64,000 nt of DNA from positions 28,252,501 through 28,316,500 of the forward strand of contig CM032117.1 in the NCBI GenBank assembly GCA_018894105.1, read 5' to 3'. Position 1 is the first letter of the stretch. The number at the start of each line of letters is the position of its first letter. Under the pieces are notes generated by a model. It was given only the letters and a program-made list of their open reading frames with translations. It had not been told where the DNA came from and made no database searches. Shown in pieces: positions 23,571 to 35,089 of the stretch. The position numbers were made by a program, and so were the translations under genes. Source of the DNA: Jacaranda mimosifolia. Lineage: Eukaryota > Streptophyta > Magnoliopsida > Lamiales > Bignoniaceae.

Positions 23571-25806
23571 TGTTGGAATGGTGCCTCATAGCCAATTAGA
23601 TGGGCATGTAAACTATTTCACTTGTGATACAATCTTGATTGAATGATATTCATATTCAATGGCCATCTTCATCTTATGTTTATTTTACTTTACCAGTATT
23701 TGGTTGAAGTCCTTAGGTCACACAAGACTACGGGACTTGGTTTCACTCTAGGAGGTAATCATGAAATAAGTCTTTCACGATCATGATCTTAAAATATTCC
23801 AAGCCATAGAATCTTATGAGAGATGGCATCTAAGTTCGGATAGACTTGCACTAATGATACATAAATCCAAGGAGTTGGATATTGCTCCGTTTTATGAGTA
23901 ATCATGTTAGATATGGGTGCATATTTGTGGGTACTTGTTAGAGAATAAGTTCACTAAAGGCCCATCTGGAGAATCTACTACATAACTATAGTGGCAAGTC
24001 GGTAGTGACAAGTTCTCCAGCTTATGCTAGTATACATAATTAGTCCTTAAACCTGAGGATCCATAGTAACCTTGTGTTTAGGTCTTCATGCTTTGACTCT
24101 TCCTTGACCACTTTGCGGGTCATCCAGATTGAGATTGGGTGTGAGCTACTTAGATATGGAGGTTATTGAGATCTAAGATGAGATCCATCTCTTCGTTATT
24201 GTGAAGGGTGAGTGTATTCCTATGTATTTTGTAATGATCGATTCCAAGGAATCTTTGTGCAAGGCAGTATGACAATTTGGAAAAGGATTTTGCCAAAGGT
24301 GAGGTCATAAATCAAAATCGAACATTGGGAATAGAAATATAGTTATTGAGGCTATTAGAGAGCCGTCAAATATCTTGCCCTAAGCCTCTTTCGGGAGATA
24401 TGAGACGGAAAGACCATATTTGCATGGTAAGCATAGAGCTAGAATGGTTCACCAAGAGCATATTCATTTCGACCACTTAGTTGGCTCCATGGGCTTGAGA
24501 CTAGACATCGACCATGTATATTGGGTACTCTTCAATTAATGGAGATTAATTGAATGAGTTATTATTTTTAAGGAGTTTAAACTAATGTGAATATTTCAAT
24601 ATTCAAAATATCACAAGAGTTGTGAGCCCAGGTCCAATGAATAGGAGAACCTAATGGGTCACGCACAAAATCCTAAAGGAAGTTCTATTTGTTGAAGGGA
24701 ATTTTCTAAGAGTTAGAAAATTCTTCATGACCGATTTTGTGGACATAAACGGTTGGCTAATTTTTAGTCATTTTGGCTTGATTGATTTAATCGTTAAATT
24801 GATCAAAATAATTTAAGGAGTTAAACTAGACCAATTAAATTAAGGATTTAATTTAATTGGTGCCATATGACTATTAATTAGTCAAGTTAACTTAGAGAGT
24901 TAAGTTAACACCTTCTAACTTAAAGAGTTAAGTTAGATGACTTAAGTAGTTAAGTCAAGACCAATTAATTAAATTAAGGAGTTAATTTAATTAATGTGAG
25001 GAATTAATTTTGGAGAAAAATTCAAATGAAGGAATTCATTTGAGTTGCATTTAGAATTAATTTGGATGACATTTCATGAGATGAAATAAAGACTCCAAAT
25101 GAAATTCAAATGCAAGTGAAATTCACATTTCACATGCAACTGACTTGCTTAGTTGGCATCCCACCTCATGGAGGGTGTGATGCCAACTAGCATCACACCT
25201 CCCTCCCTATAAATAGAAGAGAGGTGGACATATTGGCAATCGAGTTGCTTAGATTCTATTTTTCCCTCCAAAAGTGTAATCCACTCATGTGTTGAAGTTT
25301 CACACATTTCCTTTACCTTCTCCTCCATTTTTGGCCTTCATCACTTTTTCATCCTTTGGTGAGCTAGCTGACTAGAGTTTTCTTGGAGCTTGCCTTGGGT
25401 GTGTGGATCATTTCATTAGAGGCTTCACAATTGGGGAGCTTTGCTCTTATAAATCTACTGCGGTGCAAAAAAGTTGGAGGCAATTTTGGTGACCTTGTCG
25501 ATTTTTGCTTTTACTAAAATTTGTATTGGAGATCCTCAATGGTGTTGAGGAGTTGTTGTCCAAATTTTAGCTCAATTGGAGATGATTTGCTTGGGAAATT
25601 TTTGTCGGTTCTCTATTGCGCCAAGATGTGGCAGTTTTGAAGAGTTCACCATTATCATCCTTTTCTACCTTGGATTTTAGCTATCAAGGTATTTTTCAAC
25701 CAAATCCATTTTAAGAGCATGATTAGATCCTTGGATGAAGTGAAGTCAAGTTTTATTTAGATATTTTTGCTTTATAACTTGGATCCTTGTACTACACGTT
25801 ATTTCA
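23571..25806 (+). mobile_element. Solo LTR 3 (Copia, E1 family) inside the E1 3' LTR
   Basis: A 2,236-bp LTR from TGTTGGAATGG to CGTTATTTCA with perfect ATAGT duplications at 23566-23570 and 25807-25811. It is of the same subtype as solo LTR 1, sharing the GGTGTGATGC/GCATCACACC palindrome (25174-25199) and a TATA box CTATAAATAG (25207-25216). It has no internal region. Confidence 0.93.
25174..25216 (+). promoter_or_regulatory. Palindrome plus TATA box in solo LTR 3
   Basis: GGTGTGATGC and GCATCACACC pair around a 6-base centre, and CTATAAATAG follows 8 bases later. Same layout as in solo LTR 1. Confidence 0.5.
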
Positions 25807-27259
25807 ATAGTTATTTAGGCTATTAGAAAACCAACAAATATCTTGTCCTAGGCCTCTTTTGGGAGATATGAGATGGAAGGACCGTATTTTCATGGTAGGC
25901 ATAAGCTATAATGGTTCATCAAGATATAATTCATTCATCAAATTAGTTGGGCTCCATGGGCTTGTTGCTAGACATCGACCATGGAGATTGGGTGCTCTTC
26001 AATTAATGGAGATTAACTGAAAGAGTTATTAGTCTAAATGAGTTTAACTAATACGAATATTTACATATTCAAAATATCCCAATAACTTGTGAGCCCATGT
26101 TCAATGAATGGATGAACCTAAAAGGTCACACAAAAAAGCCTAAGGAAACTCTTATTTGATAGGAGAAATTTTCTAAAGAGTTAGAAAATTTCTTGCTAGG
26201 TGTTTTTGCCTAAGGAGAGAAAGAAATTGACTAATTATCAATTGGTCATTTTGACTTGATTAATTTAAGTGTTAAATTAATCAAAATAATTTGAGGAGTT
26301 AAGTTAGACCAATTAAATTAAGGTGTTAATTTAACTAGTGCCATATGACAAATTAATTAGTTAAATTAACTTAAGGAGTTAAGTTGATTCTAGTTAACTT
26401 ACAGAGTTAAGTTAGCTTAAGGAGTTAAGTTAAATTAATTAAATTAAAGAGTTAATTTAATTAAATTAGGAATTCAAGTGTTGGGAGGGAAATCAAATAG
26501 AAAAATCCATTTGAATTATGCAAGCTGGCATTTCAATTTATGAAATGAAATGCAAATGCAAATTTAAGCGAAATGAAGATCTAGCAAGTTGGCAAGCTGG
26601 CGCACTTGCATGGAGAGTGTGATGGGAAGGCTTCCATCCTTTCATATATATACATGTGGCTAGCCACTTGCTAGGATTATTGAAGCTCTCATATTTTCCC
26701 TCCAAAAAGTAGTACAATTCATGTGTTGAATAACCACTTTCTAGATTCCCTCATCTTTCTCTCATCCTCCAAAATCGCCCACCTTCCATTATCACCTTTT
26801 TCCTCTCTTCTCTAGCAAAGTGAGGTAGATTGATAGCCATTCCTAGGTGTGCGGACTATACATTAGAGGTTCCAAACTTGGCGAACTTAGAGTTGGTTGA
26901 TTGAACCTATTGTGGCCGATTTTCTGGTACTTTGATTGGGCAACCAAGGAGCTATGTTTTCCTTTGATTGTCGGCCAACAACTCACTATTTTGGTGTTGA
27001 AAGAGTGCGCAATTTTTTCTGAATTTTGGGTGCTTGGAAGTGGAGAAACTAGATCAAGGTTGTGGAGCTTGTTGTTCTACTATTAGAGGAGTCCTTTGAG
27101 AGATCTACTTGATTCGTTTGATTCCTTCCTCAAAGGTAATTTTCAGCCTTTAAATCCTAATTTTTGGCATGTAGTTAGATCCTTAGGATGGAGATGATTA
27201 GTTTAATTTTGCCTCCTTTTGCTTTAATTTTATAGACCCTAAGCCATCTCCTACCTTCA

Positions 27260-27645
27260 GGAGCAACACCTCAGGCTCGTCAGGAATAGCAGGTGGACAC
27301 ATTGTCGAATTCGGTGGAGCATGTGTATCGCTCGAATGCTGACCTGGGGGGCCTAAATGATGTTACTTGGTGGCGTCTTTTGTGGCGTTGCTCCATGACA
27401 TGCCTTTCAGGCACTCCTCTTTCTATTCTTTGAGCGTGAATCCTAGCAAAGTCAACCTTTTTCCCTACAATCAAGAGGAAGAAAAATATTGACTATTTTA
27501 ATTCATCACACATAGAGCCACATATAACAACTTCAAACACTTAAATTCCTCAATTGAATCAAGAATTTGGAGTTTTTGAATTAGTCTATCTCATGAATTA
27601 ATTCATCAAATCCTAAGTAAGGCATAAAATGGCTCCGATACCATT
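27260..27645 (-). other. Leader and primer site of a minus-strand E1-family element
   Basis: On minus, the LTR end at 27646 is followed by TGGTATCGGAGCC (plus 27631-27643), an initiator-Met-type primer site with one change. About 130 bases that resemble the E1 leader come next. Beyond that the sequence diverges and encodes a basic open frame (27280-27474, GVPERHVMEQRHKRRHQ) I cannot assign. It stops at the E1 3' end, where the E1 target duplication suggests it once continued into 10787 and below. Confidence 0.65.
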
Positions 27646-29817
27646 TGAAGAGTGTGATATTACAAGGATCCAAGTAATTTGAAAAATTAAAAGAAAAATT
27701 AACTTACAATATCACAATCCAAAGGATCTCATTTTTGCCTAAATAAAGGATTTGTAATCAAGAGAAGTTACCTTGAAAGAAAATTTTGAAGGCAACAAGA
27801 AGATCTTCCACTAGAACACCTTATATGCAAGATCTACCTCCTTTTTCTCTTGGGTCTACTTCTCCACACCACAATCAGCAAGGTCAGCAACTTTTGATCA
27901 CTTTATCACCTCCAAAATGACACAAAAATGGCAGCAAAACCGTGACTCAATCACCAGGGCCGCCGGTCAAGGAAATCCTTCAAAAACCATCTTGGATTGA
28001 AGGAATGAGTTCACCAACACTTGAGCATTCAACTTGTTGTGCCACTAAAATTGATCCACACACCTAGATGCACTCTGAATCCCCATTCAATATGCTAGAA
28101 TATAAAGGAGGAAGGAGGAAGAATGGAGAAAAGGTGTGAGGGAGTTGGACGAGAGAGAAGGTTGTTGGAGGGAATCTGGCGAAGAGTTATTTCTCAACAC
28201 ATAAGCTAACCTCTTTGGGAGGAAAGAATGGGTAGCATTCCTTTTTCTAATGGTCGGTCATGTGGGGTATTTATAGTATAATTAGGAAGCTCTTGGAAGC
28301 TTCCATCACACGCTCCTCATATTGTAACTTGTATGCCCACTTGCATGTATAGTAGGATTTTAATTTCTAAGATTAAAATGCCAACTCATTAATTTAAAAT
28401 GGACTCTTCCATTTTAATTTTCCCTCCAAAATTAGATTCTCTCTTTAATTAAATTAACTCCTTGTTTTAATTAAATTAACTTAACTCTTTAAGTTAATTA
28501 AATTAGCTCCTTAAGTTAACTTGACTAGTTAAATTTCCACATAGTACCAATTAAATTAACAACTTAATTTAATTGGTCTAATTAACTCTTTAAATTAATA
28601 TGATTAATTTAGCACTTAAATTAATCATGCCATTGTGACCAACTCTTAATTAGTTAACTTGGTCTTTCTTCCAAACTTGACTACTTTAATTATCTAACAC
28701 CTTAGATAATTTCTCCAATCTAATTAGAGTGTTCTAGGCTTTTGTGTGTGACCCTTTAGGTTCACAAATTAATTAGACAAGGGATCACAACTCTTTGTGA
28801 TTTATTGACTATCGAATATTTTGATTAGTTTAAACTCTTTTAAACTAATCACTCTATCAATTAATCTCTATTAATTGAAGAGTATCCAATCTCCATAGTC
28901 GATGTCCAGCACAAGCTTATGGAGCCTAACCAATTGTATGAATTAATTTTTAGGTGAACCATTATTGCTTATGATTGCTGTGCAAATACGGCCATTCCAT
29001 TTTCTATCTTCTGAAAGAGGCCTAAAGCAAGATATTTGCTGGTTCCCTAATAGCCTCCATAACTATGTATCTATTCTTAATGTTCGATTCCTCATTAAGA
29101 CCTCAACTTTGGAAAGCTCATTTTTCAAATTGTCATATCACCTTGTGCAAGGATTGCTTGGAATCGATCATCTCAGAATACACAGGAGATTGACTCGTTC
29201 TTCTCTGATGGGTGAAATAGATCCCATTTTGGAACTCACCAATCTCCATACTTAGGTAGCTTGCGCCCAACCTAAGTCGACCCGCTATGTGGTCAGAGCA
29301 AAATCAAAGCACAAAGACCTAAATACAAGGTCGCTGTGAAACCTTAAGTCAAAGGACTAATTATATGCGCTATCGTAAGCTAGAGAATTTTCCGCTACCG
29401 ACATGCTACTTCGACTACCTTGTGGTTCATCTAAGAGAGTCTTCAATGAACTTGTTCTCTAACAAGTACCCACTAACATGTATCCATGTCTAACATAAAT
29501 TGCCTATGAAATGGGGCAATATCTAATTCCTTAGAATATGCAATGTTAGTACAAGTCTATCCAAATCTTAGATGCCCCATCTTATAATATTCTATGACTT
29601 GGAAATGAACATAGATACTTGCTTCATGATCACCATCGAATGTGTGATCAAGTCCCGTAGTCTTACATGATTTAGGGCTTCAACCAAAAGCATGTGAAGA
29701 AAAGCATAAACGCATAGGATGAAGATAACCATTTTATTGAATATTATTCAATCAAGACTGTTACATGGAGTAGTTATACATGCCAATCTAATTGGCTTGC
29801 AGGGTGCTATTTTAACA
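27646..29817 (-). repeat. Full-length minus-strand LTR of the E1 family
   Basis: A 2,172-bp LTR on minus, beginning TGTTAAAATAGCACC (plus 29817 downwards) and ending CTCTTCA at 27646. It matches the other copies throughout, including the AT-rich GAGTTAA-word region (plus 28440-28640) and a palindrome near the TATA (GGAAGCTTCC at about 28293-28302). With the primer site at its 3' side it is a 5' LTR. Open frames on plus, such as 28965-29255, are antisense shadows. Confidence 0.88.
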
Positions 29818-31870
29818 CCACAGATAATATGAGTTATTTTGTGGAACTTCACACTCCAAATATCGCCTTGGATTTTTGAAGGAGCTTTGCACTTTGCGAA
29901 CAACTTAGAAATTTTTGGAGCTCTACACTTCGTGAATAACTTAGTATTCTTGAAGCTTTGTGCTTCCTGCATAGCTTAAAATTTTCCTTTTGTGGCTTTT
30001 CACTCCATGGATATCCTAGGATATCTCGGCGAAGCTTTGTGCTCTATGAATAATTTAGCTCCTCGTCAGGCTTTATGCTATATTAATAACATAGAATGTT
30101 TTAAGAAACTCTCTACTTTGGGAATGACTTAGAAACTTTTATGGAGCTTCAATGCTCTAGATATCACTTTGGATCTCTAGTAGGGTTTTGCATTTCTTGA
30201 AGGACTCAAAATTTATCATAGAGCTCTGTGCTTTGGAGATCCTTTCGGATCATTCACAGATCATCACGTTCAGACTTAGAATTTTTTGGGCGTTATCCAC
30301 CATCTTTATTTTCTTTTAACTCTTTCGATGCTCATTGGGTAGTTGTATGTTAATTTATCTTAGGTTTCTTTTGATGCCAGAAGAAAGAGAGTCTAGTGCG
30401 AGTAGAAAATTGAAGATAAGTTTAGAGTAGTGAGAATAGGTGAGAGGCTATCTTTAGACGTTGGGTGGTTAGGAGGTCCATCGAGATGAAGTGGTCTTCA
30501 TAATAGGTGGCTTCATTTAGAAGTACCCATTAGGTAGCTCCATTGGGGTGCCTATTAGGCGGCCTTATCGAGACTTATTGTAGGCTTTTAGATAGTATCC
30601 TACTTGGGCGTGATCATTAGAGCGGTACTCCAAGGTTGCTTAAGGTCTCTGACAGGGTACTATGTATCTTGCAAATACCTTAGCATTTTCAATAGAGTTT
30701 CATACTCCAAAGATTGCTTAGGATCTTCTAGTGGAATTTCTCTCACTATAAATTATTATAAATATTTTAGGAGCCTTGCATTCTGCAATTTACTACTTAT
30801 TCAAAGCTTTACGCTTCAGGAATCACTTGTGTCCTTGACGGGGTCTTGTACTCTGCGAGTAATGCAAAATTTCTTTGTAGATATACTCCGGAGATCCTTT
30901 AGGTTTTCTTGTCGAGCTATCTTTTACTAGGAGCCCCTTATGGGACTCTTGTGGAGATTTTCATTAGGGACCCCTTATGGTCTTTTGTTGAATTGAGTCA
31001 TTTCTACTATCCTTAGGCGTCTTATAGTGAAGATGTTGTTTTCTACATGAAAGGTCTTATCGAGGGCGTACTTAGGATCTTACTGTTGAAGTGTTTTTTG
31101 GCAAGCCTTTTTAAGTGGCCTTACAACATCTATAATTTTAGCAAGCCCCCCTAGGTGGGTCTCTTAGCAGACTTGATCTTTGCATGCCCGCCTTGGGGTC
31201 TTGCAGTAGGTTTAATTTCTACACGCTTTCCAGAGACTGATCGTAAGGCCATAATAGATAATCTAACTATTGTGGCTCTGTAGGGAGTTGAGTAGGAGTT
31301 AGACTAGAACTTAGTCTTTTTTGATTGAAGACTATACCTTCACTTTTCTCTAGTAGTATGTTAGTTGTCATTTTCTTTTGGATGGCCAAGTGTATGCCAA
31401 GTTTCATTTGCTACTTGAACATTTTGACAGTATTAGATTTTATTCTTTTCTCTTATAGAAGGTTGAGCGACTCTTTTTTTCTCTTTCTTGTACTTGATCA
31501 TTGAGATGATTGTGTGCTTTATGCTAGACTTTTTTTCTTGCATTATATCCTTGTCAAGTTTTATGAGCTTTTTGCTTTTACCCATTTTTGTACACTTTAC
31601 TGTAGGAGAAGGCATGATCGTGAGCCCCCTTGAGGGACTTATTGCGTACTTAATTTTTGGGAGGCCTCTTAAGGGGCCTTACCATAGTTACTTATTGTTG
31701 ACACGCCTCCTTGGGGGTCTTACCATAATGTTTGTTGTTAAGATACCTATTTGGGCTTCTTAATGTAGTGCTGCTGCGTACATCGAGTCTTAGCATAATA
31801 TCATTGATGTGTCCCTCCTTGGGGGTCTTAGTGTAGTGTCATTGATGTGCACTACTTTAACTTTTAGCTT
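29818..31870 (+). repeat. Degenerate periodic repeat region
   Basis: The first half repeats words like GAGCTTTGTGCTC, GAATAACTTAG and GATATCACTTAGGATCT roughly every 60-75 bases. The second half (about 30900-31860) repeats CCTCCTTGGGGGTCTTAC and TGTTGTTGACACGCC-like words about every 40-50 bases. Copies are diverged, so the array is old. It sits beside a minus-strand gypsy gag-protease remnant. Tat-type gypsy elements are known for tandem repeats in their 3' non-coding region, which is a plausible source. No gene is supported here. Confidence 0.5.
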
Positions 31871-32635
31871 TGGGGATTACCTTCTTGTAAGGGCGATGTA
31901 GTAGTATGTAATTCTAAGGCTAAGTCTTTGCCTTTGTCACTTAAGTTGCTTTTGTGGTGCCTTTTGGGTTCGTTTGGGTTGGTAGCTAGAAGACTTGCAT
32001 CTTTAATGTTGGCATAGCACTTTGTGGTAGTGTGCTGGTTGCAAATCACTTCTCCATTCCCTCTAATCATTGGTAATGGGGAGGGGGTTTGCCAAAACCC
32101 TAGTCCTGCCCCCTTCAAGCTTTTTATGGACTCGAGACCTACCTATCGTAAATCTAAATATTGGCGATTTGGACCCGTTAGACACTTTTGTACATTTAAA
32201 AAATTAAAAAAAAATTGCAAAAAAATAACATCATCATAACATTCTTAATATGAGAAGATAATATTATTACAAAGAATTAATTATTAAAAAAATTATATAT
32301 GCACATTCTAATTTTTAAAAAATTATAAGTTATAAACATTATTATTATTTGTATATAAATATTCAATGTATAAACTATTTGTTATCATTAGATTGTTACT
32401 TTTATACACATCATATATGTCACCTTTTTGGCACATATATGAATACACATTACATTAATATATCTATAGTAAATAAAATTATATATAAAATATTAACATG
32501 TCGGGTTTGGGGTTGGGTCCTAGTTTAAAAATTAAAATCTAAGACCCGCCTTAAGAATAGTTTGTAAACTTAGCCTAAGTGGGATAGTTTTGGGGTAGGT
32601 CCCGTTTCTAGGTAGGTTGACACTATTGCTTGAAA
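31871..32635. other. AT-rich segment with G/C-rich arms, possible small DNA element
   Basis: An A/T-only core (about 32190-32490) is bordered by G- and C-rich arms (about 32040-32180 and 32495-32630) with partly complementary words such as GGGTCC and AATCTAA. This recalls a small non-autonomous DNA transposon, and it abruptly interrupts the gypsy protease at 32636. I found no clean terminal repeats or target duplication. Confidence 0.25.
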
Positions 32636-34556
32636 AAGATTCAAGGTAGGCCTCCCAAGAATAAAATTGTACATGGACCAGGCCTTGACTACCAAAAGTT
32701 TCACCATCTTAGTGGTCCTTTGGAAAGGAGAGAGATCTCTCTGAGTGTTTCTATGTACTCCTCTGTGAATCCATCTAATGTGGCATTTGTCTTTTGCATT
32801 GGGGCATTGCCTATGCCAAGTTGAAGGAAGGTATCGTGAAAGATGATATCTGTTGAGCTTCTAATCGTCCATCAAAATTTTCTTCACCAAAAATTCGCTG
32901 AGGGTGGCTGCGATCACCTATGTGTTAATTTACTCACCTTACTTGGCCTCTCTATCTTTATCTCCAAAGGTGACATTGGGAAGCGAGGGGTGCACTTAAT
33001 ATATGTCTAGAGTTGGCTTTGGAAAGTAAGCTTAGGCCTACTCTGTCGCTCTTGCAGGTGCGTTTGTTACATTAAGAGAATCAACTACTGCAGGTCCTCC
33101 TAAAATCATCAAGATAACACCAACAATTGACATGTTGTTAGTCTTATATTAGTACTGCCTAAACTCTGAATGTTCGTTAGATGGCTGCTCTATTGTTTCC
33201 TTGTTTGGATTGTTTCTTAGGGTTGTCTTAACTTTAAGCCACATATTTTTTTAGGTAACCACGTTCGATTAACTGCTCAATTTCATCCTTCATATTATCA
33301 TACTCCTAAATTATATACCCTAGCCATGGTGAGAGCTGTAGTAGTTTGGAGACTTATGTCATTACAAATTATCCACCATTTCTAGGGGACCCTGGATTAA
33401 GCCTTGCACTTAGCAACCATGAGTACCTTTGCCCTCGGGACATTAATGAGAGCGTATATAGGGAAAGCTCATTGAGTATTATGCCGGCAGTCATCTGGCT
33501 TCCTTCCATAGTTGATATCTACTTCTCATATCTTTCATTTGTTGGCGCTCTTGAATCGGATGTATTTTTCTGCTTGGATGAGGAGTTTCTCCAGGGTGGT
33601 GGGTAGCTTTCTCACTATAGATTCTTAGAATTTCTAATGCTTTACATTTTATTGGATAATAGGGGCAAGAACTCCTCGTTGATATGTTGGATTTCGTATA
33701 TCTTGGAGTATCTGTGGTTTATGGAAACGTTGTACAGAAGGTGTTGCGTTAATTACTCTAAGCCAGTGAAAGATCATACTGGCATTTGATAAAATAATGT
33801 TAGAGCGCACTAGGTAAGAGTCGTACGAAACACCTTGAATAAGCAACTCCTTCAAGTTATAGAGCTCTATTCATGTCGGGAAGTTGTCATGGTGCTCTTG
33901 GGGGTCGACGTGCTATCAAACTCCACCAAGTTGCTAATCTATGTACCTTGGGGAAACGATTCCACCAAGATGGTTGGGCATAACAAGATATGTCTCATGA
34001 AGGCGATGACCAAGGGAAGGTATTCACTTTTTGCTCCTCCTAAGCATTAAACGACTATTGAATGAGTTGGAACTCTTATTGTAGTAGCCAATCGTCGTAG
34101 TTGGCAAGGTTGCAGGGAAGACTACACATCCACATGTTGAGGTGGAGAAAGGGAAGCATCTCATTCTCTTTATTTACCCTTCTGTATATCCTCTTTAGGG
34201 ATGACGCAGCCTCTCTATTCTAGTGAGAGGACTAAGTGGGGCCTGTCCACATATTGAGCGACCACCTTAACCTCAGCTCTTGTGGAGGCATTCTCTACCT
34301 GCACCAGTAATGCTTCCTGAGTTATCTATAGCATTGGCCCCTCAGGGAGTGAAGTTTGTTGTGTGGGCGTTTTCTTCGATGGCAGATGCGTTTTAGATGC
34401 TGGCTTTAGTACCGAATGAGACTACGCTTTTGATGGGTTATTCTCTATATTCTCGCTTCGTTGTGTCATTTGAGAGCTAGAGTCTTGAGCTCTGGATCAA
34501 GTTTGCAGCCTCCACATTCCTTACTTCAGAATGGAGTTCCCACAGATAGCGCCAAG
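32636..34556 (-). pseudogene. gypsy (Tat-type) primer site, gag and protease remnant
   Basis: Read on minus from 34556. TTGGCGCTATCTGTGGGAA (plus 34537-34555) is the leader motif typical of Tat/Athila gypsy elements, starting with their TGGCGCC-type primer site. Broken gag follows over about 34400-33250, ending in KDEIEQLIERGYLKKYV (about 33280-33230), the conserved gag end of this group. Protease sequence closes the piece at about 32730-32640, with TKMVKLLVVKAW and ILGRPTLN, the usual end of the gypsy protease domain. Many stops interrupt it. It ends abruptly at 32636 beside another repeat, and no RT is attached. Confidence 0.75.
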
Positions 34557-34870
34557 ATGATGTTGAATGCACTTGTGAAAGGAACATGTTGAGTTATTTA
34601 TTTATTTTTATTATGAATAATTAGATCCCTTTTAGCTTTGAGAATTGGTATTTATATTGATTAAGTCCTTGGTGGATTACGTTCCACTTGGGTTTGTATG
34701 CCCATCTTAATAGACTTAATTTGTTGAGTTTACAGAACCTTTTCTTATTTATTTATTTATTACTTTTAAGATCTTATTTTTCTTTACGACAAGCAGTTGT
34801 CTTTTACTTTTTTTCCCTTAAAAAATTCTCGGCAATGTATTCTTCATTTTTATAGAAAGAATAGCACAAC
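34557..34870 (-). repeat. Possible LTR end of the gypsy remnant
   Basis: On minus, sequence ending in CATTCAACATCA directly precedes the primer motif at 34555, as an LTR end should. I could not find a second copy or the other end, so the length is a guess. Confidence 0.35.
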
Positions 34871-35089
34871 AATGAGTGACATATATGTCGTTATTGATAA
34901 TAATGGTAGGCTTGGAAGGTAATTGACAATCAAATTTTCATCAATATGTAGAATGCATTGCCTTTAAATTTGTTCAATAATATTGCAGCCAATGTTGGAT
35001 ATGGATTTGTATTTGGATTTGCTTCGTTAAATAAGTTTTTACTTGCTTAAAATTTGTGCAATGTTCAGCAAACTTCTATATAATAGTAA

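Larger units (their letters stand above)
10788..27259 (+). mobile_element. Copia LTR retrotransposon E1 with four nested insertions
   Basis: The element runs from TGTTAGAATGG (5' LTR start) to CTACCTTCA (3' LTR end). Flanking 5-mers are TGAGC at 10783-10787 and GGAGC at 27260-27264, a target duplication with one mismatch. Its order is LTR, initiator-Met-type primer site, long leader, gag, protease, integrase, truncated reverse transcriptase/RNase H, polypurine tract, LTR: the Ty1/Copia order. Removing three solo LTRs (12953-15181, 18262-20484, 23571-25806), a MITE (11969-12419) and their target duplications leaves about 9.3 kb with LTRs of about 2.17 and 2.20 kb. It cannot move on its own: gag and pol have stops, the protease active site is altered, and the RT core is deleted. 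Confidence 0.88.
22817..27259 (+). repeat. 3' LTR of E1, interrupted by a solo LTR
   Basis: LTR sequence runs 22817-23570 and 25812-27259, about 2.20 kb once the nested solo LTR and one ATAGT are removed. It is colinear with the 5' LTR and with solo LTR 2. A TATA-like stretch TCATATATATAC lies near 26641-26652, after a GGAAGGCTTCC palindrome at about 26624-26634. Confidence 0.88.

Noticed and set aside
28965..29255. Plus-strand 96-codon open frame
   Set aside because: It lies antisense inside a minus-strand LTR. Matching LTR copies have no conserved open frame there.
30604..30930. A 108-codon plus-strand frame as a membrane protein
   Set aside because: Its hydrophobic look comes from the T-rich repeat it lies in, and neighbouring repeat units do not keep the frame.
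29818..31870. A CRISPR-like array, because of regularly recurring words
   Set aside because: Units are diverged, spacing drifts, and the context is a plant nuclear genome with retroelement remnants.
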